NCBI RefSeq assembly: GCF_034555965.1
Contig: NZ_JAYDCK010000003.1
Coordinates: forward strand, 992,001 to 1,056,000
DNA from: Aquicoccus sp. G2-2
GTDB lineage: Bacteria; Pseudomonadota; Alphaproteobacteria; Rhodobacterales; Rhodobacteraceae
Length of the DNA: 64,000 bases
Direction: 5' to 3'
Positions 1 through 9,293 of this stretch are shown one piece after another. The stretch's first letter is position 1. Each line of letters starts with the position of its first letter. The notes under the pieces were generated by a model, which was not told the origin of the DNA, made no database searches, and was given only the letters and a program-made list of their open reading frames with translations. Made by a program: the position numbers and the translations under genes.

Positions 1-597
1 GGCGGGCGTGTTACCGTGAACGGCATGACCCCCGATGAAGCGCGCCGTTCGCGCGCCTATGGCTATGTGTTTCAGGCCGCCGGGCTTTATCCGTGGCGCA
101 CCATCGAGGGCAATATCAAGCTGCCGCTTCAGATCATGGGCTATTCCAAAGAGCAGCAGGAAAAGAACGTCAGGAACGTGCTGGAACTGGTTGATCTTGA
201 AGGGTTCGGCAAGAAATACCCATGGCAACTTTCCGGCGGGATGCAGCAACGCGCCAGCATCGCGCGCGCGCTGGCTTTCGACGCCGACATATTGCTGATG
301 GATGAGCCTTTCGGCGCGCTTGACGAAATCGTGCGTGACCACCTCAATGAAGAGTTGCTGAAGCTTTGGGCCAAGACGCAAAAGACCATCGGTTTTGTCA
401 CCCACTCGATCCCCGAGGCGGTTTACCTTTCGACCCGGATCGTGGTGATGAGCCCGCGCCCCGGCCGGATCGCTGACGTGATCGAAAGCCCGCTGCCAAG
501 GGAACGCCCGCTCGATATCCGCGACACGCCGGAATTTCTGGCCATTGCCCAACGCGTCCGCGAGGGGCTGAGAGCGGGGCACGCTTATGATGACTGA
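1..597 (+). CDS. ABC transporter ATP-binding protein, 5' partial (nitrate/taurine/NMT1-type importer)
   Basis: C-terminal about 198 residues of an ABC importer ATPase that should energise the two permeases directly downstream. The reading frame is open from base 1, so the start and the Walker A lysine lie outside the window. Visible in order are the Q-loop (VFQAAGLYPW), the ABC signature LSGGMQQR, Walker B LLMDEPFGALDE and the H-loop histidine in VTHS. The PWRTI segment after the Q-loop and the closing IESPLPRERPLD resemble the SsuB/TauB/ThiZ subgroup. The first permease begins 44 bp downstream, so the four genes look like one operon. Family and role are secure; the substrate is not visible. 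Confidence 0.93.
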   Translation, partial: GGRVTVNGMTPDEARRSRAYGYVFQAAGLYPWRTIEGNIKLPLQIMGYSKEQQEKNVRNVLELVDLEGFGKKYPWQLSGGMQQRASIARALAFDADILLMDEPFGALDEIVRDHLNEELLKLWAKTQKTIGFVTHSIPEAVYLSTRIVVMSPRPGRIADVIESPLPRERPLDIRDTPEFLAIAQRVREGLRAGHAYDD

Positions 598-641
598 CCC
601 CGCCAGCACAAGTTCAAGGCCATGCCGGATGGAGGTTTGCC

Positions 642-1535
642 ATGCGTAACCTCTCTGCAATCCTCACCGTTGTTGTGGCGATCATCGGGCTTTGGTATCT
701 CGGTTCGTTCCTGATGAACCGCGCTTGGGTAATGGATCAAGCGGCGCGTGCCGGAACCACGCCGACGCTGGTTCAGCAGATCGAAGGCACGATGGATCAG
801 AAACGTGCCAAGCTGCCCGCGCCGCACCAGATTGCGCAGGATCTTTACAAGAACACCTTCGAGAAGAACATCACCTCAAAACGCAGCCTTGTATATCACG
901 GCTTCATCACCTTCCGCTCAACCATGGTGGGCTTTGCCATCGGCATCGTGTTCGGGGTCGGGCTGGCGGTGCTGATCGTGTTGTCACGGGTGGCGGAATT
1001 GTCGTTCATGCCGTGGGCGATTATCTCGCAAACTATCCCGGTGGTGGCGCTGGCCCCGATGATCGTGGTGTTAAGCAGCGCAATCGGCTTCAGCAGCCTG
1101 ATCGTGCCCAAGGCGATCATCGCGGCCTATCTCAGCTTCTTTCCGGTGCTGGTGTCGATGGTCAAAGGCTTGCGCACACCGAACCCGATGCAGCTTGACC
1201 TATTGCGCACATATGGCGGGACAAAAGCACAGGTGTTCTGGAAACTGCGCCTGCCGGCCTCGCTGCCCTATTTCTTTGCTTCGCTGAAAATTTCGATCGC
1301 TGCGGCGCTTGTCGGCACCATTGTTGGTGAACTGCCCACCGGCGCGATTGCAGGGCTTGGCGCGCGGATGTTGATCGGGTCACAGTTTGGCCAACCGATG
1401 ATCATGTGGTCGGCGCTGTTTGCCGCCGCGATCCTTGCGGCCGGGCTGATCTGGATGGTGGCCGGAGTGGAAGCCGTCGCCCGGCGGATGATGGGGGGCG
1501 CCCGGTATGAGACAACGCGCACCCACCCGTTTTGA
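642..1535 (+). CDS. ABC transporter permease
   Basis: Integral inner-membrane subunit (297 aa) of the same importer. An N-terminal hydrophobic anchor (IGLWYLGSFL) is followed by an insert of about 70 residues and then the BPD_transp_1 core. The EAA-type loop that docks on the ATPase is seen around LLRTYGGTKAQVFWKLRLPASLPYFFASL. The preceding TGGAGGTTTGCC gives a good ribosome binding site for this ATG. The 3' end overlaps the next permease by 29 bp, which implies translational coupling. The two permeases probably form a heterodimer. The long N-terminal insert is somewhat unusual for this family. Confidence 0.93.
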   Translation: MRNLSAILTVVVAIIGLWYLGSFLMNRAWVMDQAARAGTTPTLVQQIEGTMDQKRAKLPAPHQIAQDLYKNTFEKNITSKRSLVYHGFITFRSTMVGFAIGIVFGVGLAVLIVLSRVAELSFMPWAIISQTIPVVALAPMIVVLSSAIGFSSLIVPKAIIAAYLSFFPVLVSMVKGLRTPNPMQLDLLRTYGGTKAQVFWKLRLPASLPYFFASLKISIAAALVGTIVGELPTGAIAGLGARMLIGSQFGQPMIMWSALFAAAILAAGLIWMVAGVEAVARRMMGGARYETTRTHPF

Positions 1536-2289
1536 GCGTATCGCATGGCCGCTTGGCTTTGGCATCTTCGTGTTGCTGGCATGGGAAGCCTTCGTGCGCG
1601 GGCTCGATATTCCACCTGCCATCCTGCCCGCGCCTTCGGCGATCTGGGCGGCGATTGCGCGCTCCACCGATATTCTGTGGGTCGATTGGGTGCAAACCGC
1701 GCTCAAAGGCGCGGTGAGCGGCCTTATCATCGGGAGTCTTGCCGGGGTGGCCGTGGCGATTGCGATCGACAAGGTGGATTTCCTGCGCCGTGGATTGCTG
1801 CCGGTGGCCAATTTCGTGGCCGCGCTGCCGGTGGTCGGCGTTGCGCCGATCATGGTGATGTGGTTCGGGTTCGACTGGCAATCCAAGGCTGCCGTGGTTG
1901 TCGTCATGGTGTTCTTTCCGATTCTGGTGAACACGCTGGCGGGGCTTGAAGCGACCGACCGGATGCAGCGCGACCTGATGCGCACCTATTCGGCCAGTTA
2001 CACCCAGTCGCTTTTGAAACTGCGTTTGCCTGCGGCCATGCCGTTCATCTTCAACGGCTTGAAAATTGCCACCACGCTGGCGCTGATCGGTGCTATTGTG
2101 GCGGAATATTTCGGCTCTCCCACCAAGGGCATGGGCTTTCGCATCTCCACGGAAGTGGGGCGGCTCGGGATCGATATGGTCTGGGCTGAAATCGTCGTTT
2201 CGGCTGTCACCGGCACGGCACTATACGGCCTCGTCGCCTTGATCGAGCGGGGGGTGACATTCTGGCACCCGTCGCAACGGCGCGGTTGA
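1507..2289 (+). CDS. ABC transporter permease
   Basis: Second integral membrane subunit (260 aa), with the typical layout of about six hydrophobic segments. The cytoplasmic docking loop is visible as LMRTYSASYTQSLLKLRLPAAMPFIFNGLKIA. It starts inside the 3' end of the first permease and is followed after 45 bp by the binding-protein gene. Together with the upstream ATPase it completes a nitrate/sulfonate/thiamine-precursor-like importer. Two different permeases, rather than one homodimer, are seen in this subclass. The substrate cannot be told from sequence alone. Confidence 0.93.
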   Translation: MRQRAPTRFERIAWPLGFGIFVLLAWEAFVRGLDIPPAILPAPSAIWAAIARSTDILWVDWVQTALKGAVSGLIIGSLAGVAVAIAIDKVDFLRRGLLPVANFVAALPVVGVAPIMVMWFGFDWQSKAAVVVVMVFFPILVNTLAGLEATDRMQRDLMRTYSASYTQSLLKLRLPAAMPFIFNGLKIATTLALIGAIVAEYFGSPTKGMGFRISTEVGRLGIDMVWAEIVVSAVTGTALYGLVALIERGVTFWHPSQRRG

Positions 2290-2334
2290 AGGGGAACTAA
2301 CGATGAAAAAACGACCAACAAGGAGAACCAAACT

Positions 2335-3324
2335 ATGCGAATGAAAACATGGATCGTAGCGGCGCTTTCGACCGGGCTGATGGCCACGGCTGGCCATGCG
2401 GCAGACAAGATGACGCTGCAACTCAAATGGGTCACGCAGGCGCAGTTCGGCGGCTATTACGTGGCCAAGGACAAGGGCTACTACGACGATGAAGGCCTTG
2501 ACGTGACGATCAAGCCGGGCGGGCCGGACATTGCACCGACGCAAGTGATGGCTGGCGGTGGCGCTGATGTGATGGTTGACTGGATGCCCTCGGCGCTGGC
2601 TGCGCGTGAAAAGGGGCTGCCGCTGGTCAACATTGCCCAGCCGTTCAAGAAATCCGGCATGATGCTGACCTGCCTGAAAGAAAGCGGCATCAAAAGCCCG
2701 GACGATTTCCCCGGCAAGACGCTCGGTGTCTGGTTCTTTGGCAATGAGTACCCGTTCTTGTCGTGGATGAGCCATCTTGGCATTCCGACCAATGGCGGCT
2801 CTGATGGCGTGACCGTGCTCAAGCAGGGCTTCAACGTCGATCCGCTGTTGCAAAAACAGGCGGCCTGTATCTCGACGATGACCTATAATGAATACGGTCA
2901 GGTTCTTGAGGCGGGAATTTCACCGGATGATCTGATCACCTTCAAATATGAGGATCAGGGCGTTGCCACGCTGGAAGATGGTCTTTACGTGATGGAAGAC
3001 CGGCTGAAGGACCCGAAATTCGTCGATGAGATGGCACGGTTTGTGCGCGCGTCGATGAAGGGTTGGAAATACGCCTCTGAGCATCCTGATGAGGCAGCGG
3101 AGATCGTGCTTGACCATGACGAAACCGGTGCACAGACCGAAGAGCATCAGAAGTTCATGATGCGCGAAGTCACCAAACTCACCGAAGGTAGCAATGGTGA
3201 GCTTGATCCGGCGGATTATGAGCGCACGGTGGAGTCGCTGCTGGCTGGCGGTTCCGACCCGGTGATCACCAAGAAGCCGGAAGGCGCATGGACTCATGAG
3301 ATTACGGACAAGGCGCTTAAGTAA
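2335..3324 (+). CDS. ABC transporter substrate-binding protein, NMT1/THI5-like
   Basis: Periplasmic binding protein (329 aa). Residues 1-22 form a signal peptide (MKTWIVAALSTGLMATAGHA, cleavage after GHA). The mature protein opens with LQLKWVTQAQFGGYYVAKDKGYY, the hallmark of the NMT1/THI5 family, whose members bind thiamine pyrimidine precursors, riboflavin or other small heterocycles. A strong AAGGAGAAC ribosome binding site precedes the ATG; a second ATG two codons later is possible. It ends the importer operon and is followed at once by a rho-independent terminator. A pyrimidine-like or flavin-like ligand is a reasonable guess but is inference. Confidence 0.9.
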   Translation: MRMKTWIVAALSTGLMATAGHAADKMTLQLKWVTQAQFGGYYVAKDKGYYDDEGLDVTIKPGGPDIAPTQVMAGGGADVMVDWMPSALAAREKGLPLVNIAQPFKKSGMMLTCLKESGIKSPDDFPGKTLGVWFFGNEYPFLSWMSHLGIPTNGGSDGVTVLKQGFNVDPLLQKQAACISTMTYNEYGQVLEAGISPDDLITFKYEDQGVATLEDGLYVMEDRLKDPKFVDEMARFVRASMKGWKYASEHPDEAAEIVLDHDETGAQTEEHQKFMMREVTKLTEGSNGELDPADYERTVESLLAGGSDPVITKKPEGAWTHEITDKALK

Positions 3325-3343
3325 GCCTTGTTATCATTGCAGC

Positions 3344-3380
3344 GAAACGGCCCCGGTGGAAACCTCGGGGCCGTTTTTCT
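3344..3380 (+). terminator. Rho-independent terminator of the NMT1-type ABC operon
   Basis: A GC-rich hairpin with arms AAACGGCCCC and GGGGCCGTTT lies 20 bp after the binding-protein stop codon and runs into TTTTTCTTT. It closes the operon before tRNA-Pro. Confidence 0.9.
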
Positions 3381-3518
3381 TTGTGCGTGGCGTGTCAGAT
3401 TGCGGTGAGGTGACTGACGCCCCGAAGGTGGCTCTGTGATCAGAGCGCGATCTATCGGAGTAAGGAGCGTATTGCCTGTTGAAAAGGGCAGGGGGCACCT
3501 GTAGAGAAAGCCACGGTC

Positions 3519-3595
3519 CGGGGCGTGGCGCAGTTTGGTAGCGCACCTGTTTTGGGTACAGGGGGTCGCAAGTTCGAATCTTGCCGTCCCGACCA
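3519..3595 (+). tRNA. tRNA-Pro (anticodon TGG)
   Basis: A 77-nt cloverleaf. The acceptor arm CGGGGCG pairs with CGTCCCG (one G-T pair), the anticodon stem CCTGT/ACAGG encloses TTTGGGT with anticodon TGG, and the T arm has GTTCGAATC. The discriminator A and an encoded CCA end the gene. It reads proline codons, probably all CCN codons with a modified wobble uridine. Confidence 0.96.
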
Positions 3596-4094
3596 AGCGC
3601 CCGCAAAGCGGGCGCGCTGGCCGACAGCGGGAAAACCTGTTTTCCCGGAGTCGGCGCATTTTCCCGAAGTCGTCCAGCCTGCGGAGGTTTCCCGGTTTCC
3701 CGGAACTTCCAAGCAGACAAACTCCGGTTGATCGTGGCGGCACCCATCCACGAGCGAGCGCGCCTATGCCGCGTCGGGGTGTGATTCGCCATTGTCGCAT
3801 CCACCTTGTGCCATCATCGCCACAGACGCCGTGGCGGGCCGCATATTTTTGTCATGGCGTTGCCGAGTGCCAAGATGGGCCGGTCGGCGCAGCGTTCCAC
3901 AACCTGATCCCCAAGCCGATGATTGCATAACCCTGCCGAAATCCTATCGTTTCGCCAACTATCCACAGCTCCACCCATGCGCCCGCACATAAGCGGTGAA
4001 TCAGCGGCAGCGTTGCCAAGGATTGCGGGAATGAAACGGTCAACAGGAAATTACCGAAATTTCTGAAATAAACCTGTTGACCCGACACGCTCTG
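3596..4094. repeat. Non-coding spacer with hairpins and repeated TTTCCCG motifs
   Basis: No convincing gene lies between tRNA-Pro and nrdJ; the reading frames here lack family features and good starts. Just after the tRNA is a GCGCCCGC/GCGGGCGC hairpin (3597-3615). A second, compound hairpin follows, with arms CCGAC and CGGGAAAAC pairing with GTTTTCCCG and GTCGG (3621-3654). TTTCCCG occurs four times between 3641 and 3702, including a 14-bp near-exact direct repeat (3640 and 3659) and a tandem TTTCCCGG pair. I see nothing definite in the rest of the spacer. Confidence 0.55.
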
Positions 4095-4110
4095 ACACGC
4101 CAGATTGTGT
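4095..4110 (+). promoter_or_regulatory. NrdR box 1 (upstream of nrdJ)
   Basis: ACACGCCAGATTGTGT keeps the outer ACAC and GTGT half-sites of the NrdR consensus (acaCWATATATWGtgt), with divergence in the centre. It starts exactly 31 bp before box 2, the spacing known for paired NrdR sites. A possible -35 element TTGACC lies at 4077-4082, so bound repressor would cover the -10 region. Confidence 0.65.
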
Positions 4111-4125
4111 AGGCCGGTGACAAGG

Positions 4126-4141
4126 CCACAACATATAGTGG
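4126..4141 (+). promoter_or_regulatory. NrdR box 2 (upstream of nrdJ)
   Basis: CCACAACATATAGTGG is close to the NrdR consensus and lies in a longer inverted repeat whose arms are GGCCAC and GTGGCC (4124-4143). With box 1 it forms the tandem, three-helical-turn arrangement of operators for NrdR, the ATP/dATP-sensing repressor of ribonucleotide reductase genes. It sits about 185 bp before the nrdJ start. Confidence 0.8.
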
Positions 4142-4324
4142 CCACACGGACGGGCAGGTAGAAAAGCAAAATGCAAGCAGAAGCCAGCTATTCCAGCGGC
4201 GCTCTTGCGGGGAGTCGGGTTTGGTCCGCACTCACGCAAGGCTGCGTTCTACCTGTCTCCGATACCGGAAGTCAGACCGCCTGAGAGCGGAATTTTTTGG
4301 GGACACAGGAGCCGGGACAGGGCA

Positions 4325-7300
4325 ATGAAGATCGAGAGAAAATTCACCAAGGCAGGCCAAGATGCATATGCGGATATCGCGTTTGTGAAAACCGTATCGG
4401 AGATTCGCAATCCCGATGGCACAATCGTTTTCCGCCTCGATGAGGTCGAAGTACCGCAAAGCTGGAGCCAGGTGGCCTCCGATGTGATTGCGCAGAAATA
4501 TTTCCGCAAAGCAGGGGTTCCCGCCAAGCTCAAGCGCGTCAAGGAAGACAATGTTCCCGAATTCCTTTGGCGCTCGGTCCCAGTAGGCAAGACCACGGAA
4601 AAGGGCGGCGAAACATCCTCCAAACAGGTATTCGACCGGCTTGCCGGGGCGTGGGCCTATTGGGGTTGGAAAGGTGGCTATTTCACCACCGAAGAAGACG
4701 CACGCGCCTATTATGATGAGATGCGTCATATGCTGGCCACGCAGCGCGCCGCGCCGAACAGCCCGCAATGGTTCAACACCGGCCTGCACTGGGCCTATGG
4801 CATCGACGGGCCAAGCCAGGGCCATTTCTATGTCGACCATGAAAGCCGCGAGCTGACCCGCTCATCCTCGGCTTACGAGCATCCGCAACCGCATGCCTGC
4901 TTTATTCAGTCGGTCTCTGACGATCTGGTGGGCGATGGCGGGATCATGGATCTCTGGGTGCGCGAAGCGCGCCTGTTCAAATACGGCTCCGGCACTGGTT
5001 CCAACTTTTCGCATCTGCGCGCGGCCAATGAGCCGCTTTCGGGCGGCGGCAAAAGCTCGGGCCTGATGGGCTTCCTGAAGATCGGCGACCGCGCGGCGGG
5101 TGCGATCAAATCCGGCGGCACCACGCGGCGCGCGGCGAAGATGGTCATCGTCGATGCCGACCACCCGGATATCGAAGAATACATCAACTGGAAGGTCAAG
5201 GAAGAGCAGAAGGTCGCGTCCATCGTGGCCGGTTCCAAGATGCACGAAGAAAAGCTGAACGGCATCTTTGACGCCATCGCCAAATGGGATGGCACGCTCG
5301 AAGACGCCACCGACCCGGCCAAGAACCCGGCGCTCAAAACCGCGATCCGCGCCTCGAAAAAGGTCGCGATCCCGGAAACCTATGTCAAACGCGTGCTCGA
5401 CTACGCGCGTCAGGGGTACGGCGCGATCGAATTCCCGACCTATGACACCGACTGGGACAGCGAAGCTTATGCCTCTGTCTCCGGGCAAAACTCAAACAAC
5501 TCGATCCGGGTAACGGATGCCTTCCTCAAGGCGGTCGAAGAGGACAGCGATTGGGATCTGGTTTGCCGCACCGATGGGTCGGTCGCCAAGACCATCAAGG
5601 CGCGCGATCTGTGGCATCAGGTCGGCCATGCGGCCTGGGCCTGTGCCGATCCGGGCATCCAATATCACGACACCATCAACGCATGGCACACCTGCCCGGA
5701 AGATGGCGCCATTCGCGGCTCCAACCCGTGCTCGGAATACATGTTCCTTGATGATACCGCGTGCAACCTTGCCTCGATGAACCTGCTGACCTTCCTTCAG
5801 GATGGCGAGTTTCAGGTCGAAGACTACATCCACGTTACCCGGCTTTGGACGATCACGCTGGAAATCTCGGTGATGATGGCACAGTTTCCGTCCCCTGCGA
5901 TTGCGCAGCTTTCGTTCGATTTCCGCACGCTGGGGCTTGGCTATGCCAATATCGGCGGGCTGTTGATGAACATGGGCTATGGCTATGACAGCGACGAGGG
6001 CCGCGCGCTTGGCGGTGCGCTGAGTGCGATCATGACCGGTGTTGCCTATGCCACCTCTGCCGAAATGGCGGGTGAGTTGGGCACGTTCGATGGTTACGAG
6101 CGCAACGCGAAACATATGCTGCGCGTCATCCGCAACCACCGCAACGCCGCTTACGGTGCCACCGAAGGCTATGAGCAACTGGCGACCAAGCCGGTGCCGC
6201 TGGATCACAGCCATTGCCCCGATGCACGGCTTGTCGATCTGTCGATGGCAGTCTGGGACGAAGCGTTGACACTTGGTGAGCAGCACGGCTACCGCAACGC
6301 GCAAGTCTCTGTCATTGCGCCGACCGGCACGATCGGGTTGGTGATGGATTGTGACACCACCGGGATCGAACCGGATTTCGCGCTGGTCAAGTTCAAGAAG
6401 CTGGCAGGCGGCGGTTATTTCAAGATCATCAACCGCTCGGTGCCGGCAGCACTTGAAAAGCAGGGCTATGGCTCGGCACAGATTGAAGAGATCGTTTCTT
6501 ATGCCGTCGGGCACGGTTCGCTTGGCAATGCGCCCGGCATCAACCACACCTCGTTGATCGGCCACGGCTTTGGTCAGGCAGAGCTTGAAAAAATCGAAGC
6601 CGCGCTGGAAAGCGCGTTCGATATCCGCTTTGTCTTCAACCAATGGACGCTGGGCGCGGATTTCTGCACCGGCACGCTGGGCATCCCGGTTGAAAAGCTG
6701 AACGATCCGACCTTCGATCTGCTGCGCCACCTTGGCTATTCCCGCGCCGAGATCGACGCCGCCAACGACCATGTTTGCGGCACGATGACATTGGAAGGCG
6801 CGCCGCATCTCAAGACCGAGCATTACAGCATCTTCGATTGCGCCAATCCCTGCGGCAAGACCGGCAAGCGGTTCCTGTCGACCGAAAGCCACATCACCAT
6901 GATGGCGGCGGCACAAAGCTTCATTTCGGGGGCGATTTCGAAAACCATCAACATGCCGAATGACGCCTCAATCGAGGATTGCCAGAAAGCCTATGAACTT
7001 AGCTGGTCGCTCGGGGTGAAGGCCAATGCGCTTTACCGTGATGGCTCGAAGCTCAGCCAGCCGCTTGCGGCGGCTCTGGTCGAGGATGACGACGAAGCGG
7101 CCGAAACGCTTGAAAGCGGCTCGCTGCATGAAAAGGCAACGGTGCTGGCCGAGAAGGTCATCGAAAAGGTCATCGTCAAGGAGATCGTGCGCTCGCACCG
7201 CGAACGGATGCCTGAACGCCGCAAGGGCTATACCCAGAAGGCGGTTGTCGGCGGGCACAAGGTTTACCTGCGCACCGGCGAATATGAAGATGGCGAGTTG

Positions 7301-8029
7301 GGTGAGATTTTCATCGACATGCATAAAGAGGGCGCAGGCTTTCGCGCGATGATGAACAATTTCGCCATCGCGGTGTCTGTGGGCCTGCAATACGGTGTGC
7401 CGCTGGAGGAATTCGTCGATGCCTTCACCTTCACCAAGTTCGAACCGGCCGGGATGGTGCAGGGCAACGACAGCATCAAGAACGCCACCTCGATCCTCGA
7501 CTATATCTTCCGCGAACTTGCGGTCAGCTATCTTGACCGCACCGATCTGGCGCATGTGAAGCCGCAAGGGGCGAGCTTCGATGATGTTGGCCATGGCGAG
7601 CACGAGGGTCTGCCGAACATCTCCGAGATGTCGGAAAGTGCGGCGACCCGCTCGCTCGAAGTGCTCAAGCATGTCAGCTCGACCGGCTATCTGCGCAAGC
7701 GTATGCCGCAGGAATTGCTGGTGCTGAATGGCGGGCAGGCCGGGCTAAGCGCGATGACTGGTGCAGACCCGCTGCAATCACTGCAAACGCTGGTCCCCGA
7801 AACGGCGGCGATGGCACAGGCGGGCGGTGCGGTCGCGATGAGCGCAGGGACGGCGGCGGTCTCCTCCGGCACGGTGGCCACAGGCGCGACCCAGATGGAT
7901 GCGCGCACCAAGGCCAAAATGCAGGGCTACGAAGGCGAAGCCTGCAACGAGTGCGGCAACTACACATTGGTGCGCAACGGCACCTGCATGAAATGCAACA
8001 CCTGCGGCGCGACAAGCGGGTGTAGCTAA
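4325..8029 (+). CDS. nrdJ: Vitamin B12-dependent ribonucleoside-diphosphate reductase (class II)
   Basis: Makes deoxyribonucleotides from ribonucleotides using adenosylcobalamin and no oxygen-dependent cofactor. The 1234-aa product has the ribonucleotide reductase barrel, with the active-site segment [12 protein letters not shown] (cysteine near residue 469), the phosphate-binding PTGTIG motif and an N-terminal cysteine in PHACFIQ. The C-terminus carries two CxxC pairs (CNECGNYT and CMKCNTCG), a likely redox or zinc-ribbon tail that re-reduces the active site. I chose the internal ATG ([15 protein letters not shown]) over an upstream in-frame start 120 bp earlier, because the extra residues look non-coding. 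It is monocistronic, controlled by the two NrdR boxes and probably ended by the 8127 hairpin. Confidence 0.96.
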   Translation: MKIERKFTKAGQDAYADIAFVKTVSEIRNPDGTIVFRLDEVEVPQSWSQVASDVIAQKYFRKAGVPAKLKRVKEDNVPEFLWRSVPVGKTTEKGGETSSKQVFDRLAGAWAYWGWKGGYFTTEEDARAYYDEMRHMLATQRAAPNSPQWFNTGLHWAYGIDGPSQGHFYVDHESRELTRSSSAYEHPQPHACFIQSVSDDLVGDGGIMDLWVREARLFKYGSGTGSNFSHLRAANEPLSGGGKSSGLMGFLKIGDRAAGAIKSGGTTRRAAKMVIVDADHPDIEEYINWKVKEEQKVASIVAGSKMHEEKLNGIFDAIAKWDGTLEDATDPAKNPALKTAIRASKKVAIPETYVKRVLDYARQGYGAIEFPTYDTDWDSEAYASVSGQNSNNSIRVTDAFLKAVEEDSDWDLVCRTDGSVAKTIKARDLWHQVGHAAWACADPGIQYHDTINAWHTCPEDGAIRGSNPCSEYMFLDDTACNLASMNLLTFLQDGEFQVEDYIHVTRLWTITLEISVMMAQFPSPAIAQLSFDFRTLGLGYANIGGLLMNMGYGYDSDEGRALGGALSAIMTGVAYATSAEMAGELGTFDGYERNAKHMLRVIRNHRNAAYGATEGYEQLATKPVPLDHSHCPDARLVDLSMAVWDEALTLGEQHGYRNAQVSVIAPTGTIGLVMDCDTTGIEPDFALVKFKKLAGGGYFKIINRSVPAALEKQGYGSAQIEEIVSYAVGHGSLGNAPGINHTSLIGHGFGQAELEKIEAALESAFDIRFVFNQWTLGADFCTGTLGIPVEKLNDPTFDLLRHLGYSRAEIDAANDHVCGTMTLEGAPHLKTEHYSIFDCANPCGKTGKRFLSTESHITMMAAAQSFISGAISKTINMPNDASIEDCQKAYELSWSLGVKANALYRDGSKLSQPLAAALVEDDDEAAETLESGSLHEKATVLAEKVIEKVIVKEIVRSHRERMPERRKGYTQKAVVGGHKVYLRTGEYEDGELGEIFIDMHKEGAGFRAMMNNFAIAVSVGLQYGVPLEEFVDAFTFTKFEPAGMVQGNDSIKNATSILDYIFRELAVSYLDRTDLAHVKPQGASFDDVGHGEHEGLPNISEMSESAATRSLEVLKHVSSTGYLRKRMPQELLVLNGGQAGLSAMTGADPLQSLQTLVPETAAMAQAGGAVAMSAGTAAVSSGTVATGATQMDARTKAKMQGYEGEACNECGNYTLVRNGTCMKCNTCGATSGCS

Positions 8030-8126
8030 GAGTTCCGGGGCGGGTGCGCTCGCCCCTGACGACGTTCAAGCCGCAGGCAAAAACCGGGCGGTAAATCAAA
8101 GAGTGAGCTTGAACGGCGAAACTGAC

Positions 8127-8148
8127 AGGGGGCTTCGGCCCCCTTTTT
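8127..8148 (+). terminator. Rho-independent terminator after nrdJ
   Basis: A GGGGGC arm, TTCG tetraloop and GCCCCC arm are followed by TTTTTCTTT, about 100 bp after the nrdJ stop. The remaining stretch up to 8460 shows no gene. Confidence 0.88.
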
Positions 8149-8460
8149 CTTTGGTTGGGTCTGCCGGGGCCGTTCGAATCTCCGGCAATTCCCCGCCCAT
8201 CGGGTGAATACTGCCCCGCAGGGCGCTTTTCGGGCGCTTCCCCGCCGGAACCGGGCCGCACCCGCGCGCTTTTCCGCCATTTGCACACCGGCGGGATTTT
8301 ACCCGGCCAACTCCCGCCACCGCTCAACCGCCCGAAAGGCGTCTTTTAGCCCGAAACAGGCCCATCCGCGTTGCCCGCTATCGCACGTCTCCGCTTTGGC
8401 TCTTGATGGCCCCCGAAGGCGCCTTGCCTTCTCAACCTACTGATATGAGGAGAAAGACCC

Positions 8461-8715
8461 ATGAAACGTACCCTACTCAGCCTTGCCGCCCTTGGCCTTG
8501 CCATCGCTCCTGCCGTCGCAATGAGCGCCGGTGCCTCTGCTGCCGATGCAAATGGCGATGGCATGCTGTCGATCGAAGAAGTGCAGGCCGTTAGCCCGGA
8601 TGTCACAGCCGAGAGCTTCTCGGCGATGGACACCGACGCCGATGGCGCGCTTAACGCGGATGAGGTCAAGGCGGCCGAAGCGGCTGGTCTGCTTAAGGCG
8701 CCTTCGGACGGCTAA
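8461..8715 (+). CDS. Small exported EF-hand protein
   Basis: An 84-aa protein with an N-terminal signal peptide (about residues 1-27, LSLAALGLAIAPAVAMSAGASA) and two EF-hand calcium loops, DANGDGMLSIEE and DTDADGALNADE. It is probably periplasmic or secreted and binds calcium. The ATG follows a GAGGAGAAAGACCC ribosome binding site, and the gene stands alone between two terminators. The fold is clear from the paired D-x-D-x-D-G loops; the physiological role is unknown. Such proteins often act as calcium buffers or accessory proteins at the cell surface. Confidence 0.88.
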   Translation: MKRTLLSLAALGLAIAPAVAMSAGASAADANGDGMLSIEEVQAVSPDVTAESFSAMDTDADGALNADEVKAAEAAGLLKAPSDG

Positions 8716-8744
8716 CAGTCCGGCTGTTTCGATGCCTTGAGAGG

Positions 8745-8780
8745 CGGCCCCCGGCGAACCCCAAGCGCCGGGGGCCGTTT
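8745..8780 (+). terminator. Rho-independent terminator after the EF-hand gene
   Basis: A perfect 12-bp stem (CGGCCCCCGGCG with CGCCGGGGGCCG) is closed by a 9-nt loop and followed by a short TTTCGTT. It may also serve the convergent dsbB-like gene. Confidence 0.8.
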
Positions 8781-8819
8781 CGTTGCAGTGACTCGTTTTA
8801 GTGACAAACTGCGCGCGGT

Positions 8820-9293
8820 TCAGACCCGGTCGCGCGCCGCCCAAAGCCAGAGCAGGACAAGAACAAGCGAAAGCAGCGCATTCCAGCTGGCCATCGACAG
8901 GTCCAGCATTTCCCACGCCACCTTGTCGCACATCACCACGCCCGACGGGCCGCTGGTGCTTAGCAGGTCACCCCCGCTCAGCCCGCCAAGCGCATTGCCG
9001 CTGCCGGTGCATGAATCCGGCCCCGGCCACCAGCCGCGCTCAACCCCGGTATGATAAACGCCGATGCCGCTTGTCGCCGCCGCCGCAAGCGCCCCAAGCA
9101 GCACGATGGCCCGCCCCGGCACCATCAGCGCCACCAGCCCGATCACGATTGCCGCCGCGTGTGGCCAGCGTTGCCATAGGCACAGCTCGCACGGGGCCAT
9201 CCCGCCGACATGTTGAAACAGGAACGCGCCGACCAGCAGCGCAGCCGACCCTCCGGCGGCCAGTATGATCAGCGCAGGGCGTGAAATTGTCAT
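8820..9293 (-). CDS. Disulfide bond formation protein B (DsbB family)
   Basis: A four-helix inner-membrane protein of 157 aa. DsbB re-oxidises the periplasmic thiol oxidase DsbA and passes electrons to quinone. The two cysteine pairs expected of the family are present: CELC at residues 35-38 in the first periplasmic loop and Cys95/Cys122 in the second. A conserved arginine and histidine (QRWPH) follow the first pair. Its ATG overlaps the stop codon of the upstream DedA-type gene by 4 bp (ATGA), so the two are co-translated. DsbB and the shorter alphaproteobacterial DsbI-like forms are hard to separate by eye. Confidence 0.88.
   Translation of the reverse strand: MTISRPALIILAAGGSAALLVGAFLFQHVGGMAPCELCLWQRWPHAAAIVIGLVALMVPGRAIVLLGALAAAATSGIGVYHTGVERGWWPGPDSCTGSGNALGGLSGGDLLSTSGPSGVVMCDKVAWEMLDLSMASWNALLSLVLVLLWLWAARDRV

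Noticed and set aside
3519-3700. Integrated element attachment site at tRNA-Pro
   Set aside because: No integrase is nearby and no repeat of the tRNA 3' end was seen in the window.
3600-4320. B12 riboswitch before nrdJ
   Set aside because: I could not find a conserved B12-box-like segment or the expected junction; the NrdR boxes explain regulation better.
5492-6916. A 474-aa minus-strand frame opposite nrdJ
   Set aside because: It is a shadow of the strongly biased nrdJ codons: rich in Arg, His and Ala with no family motif, and nrdJ is certain.
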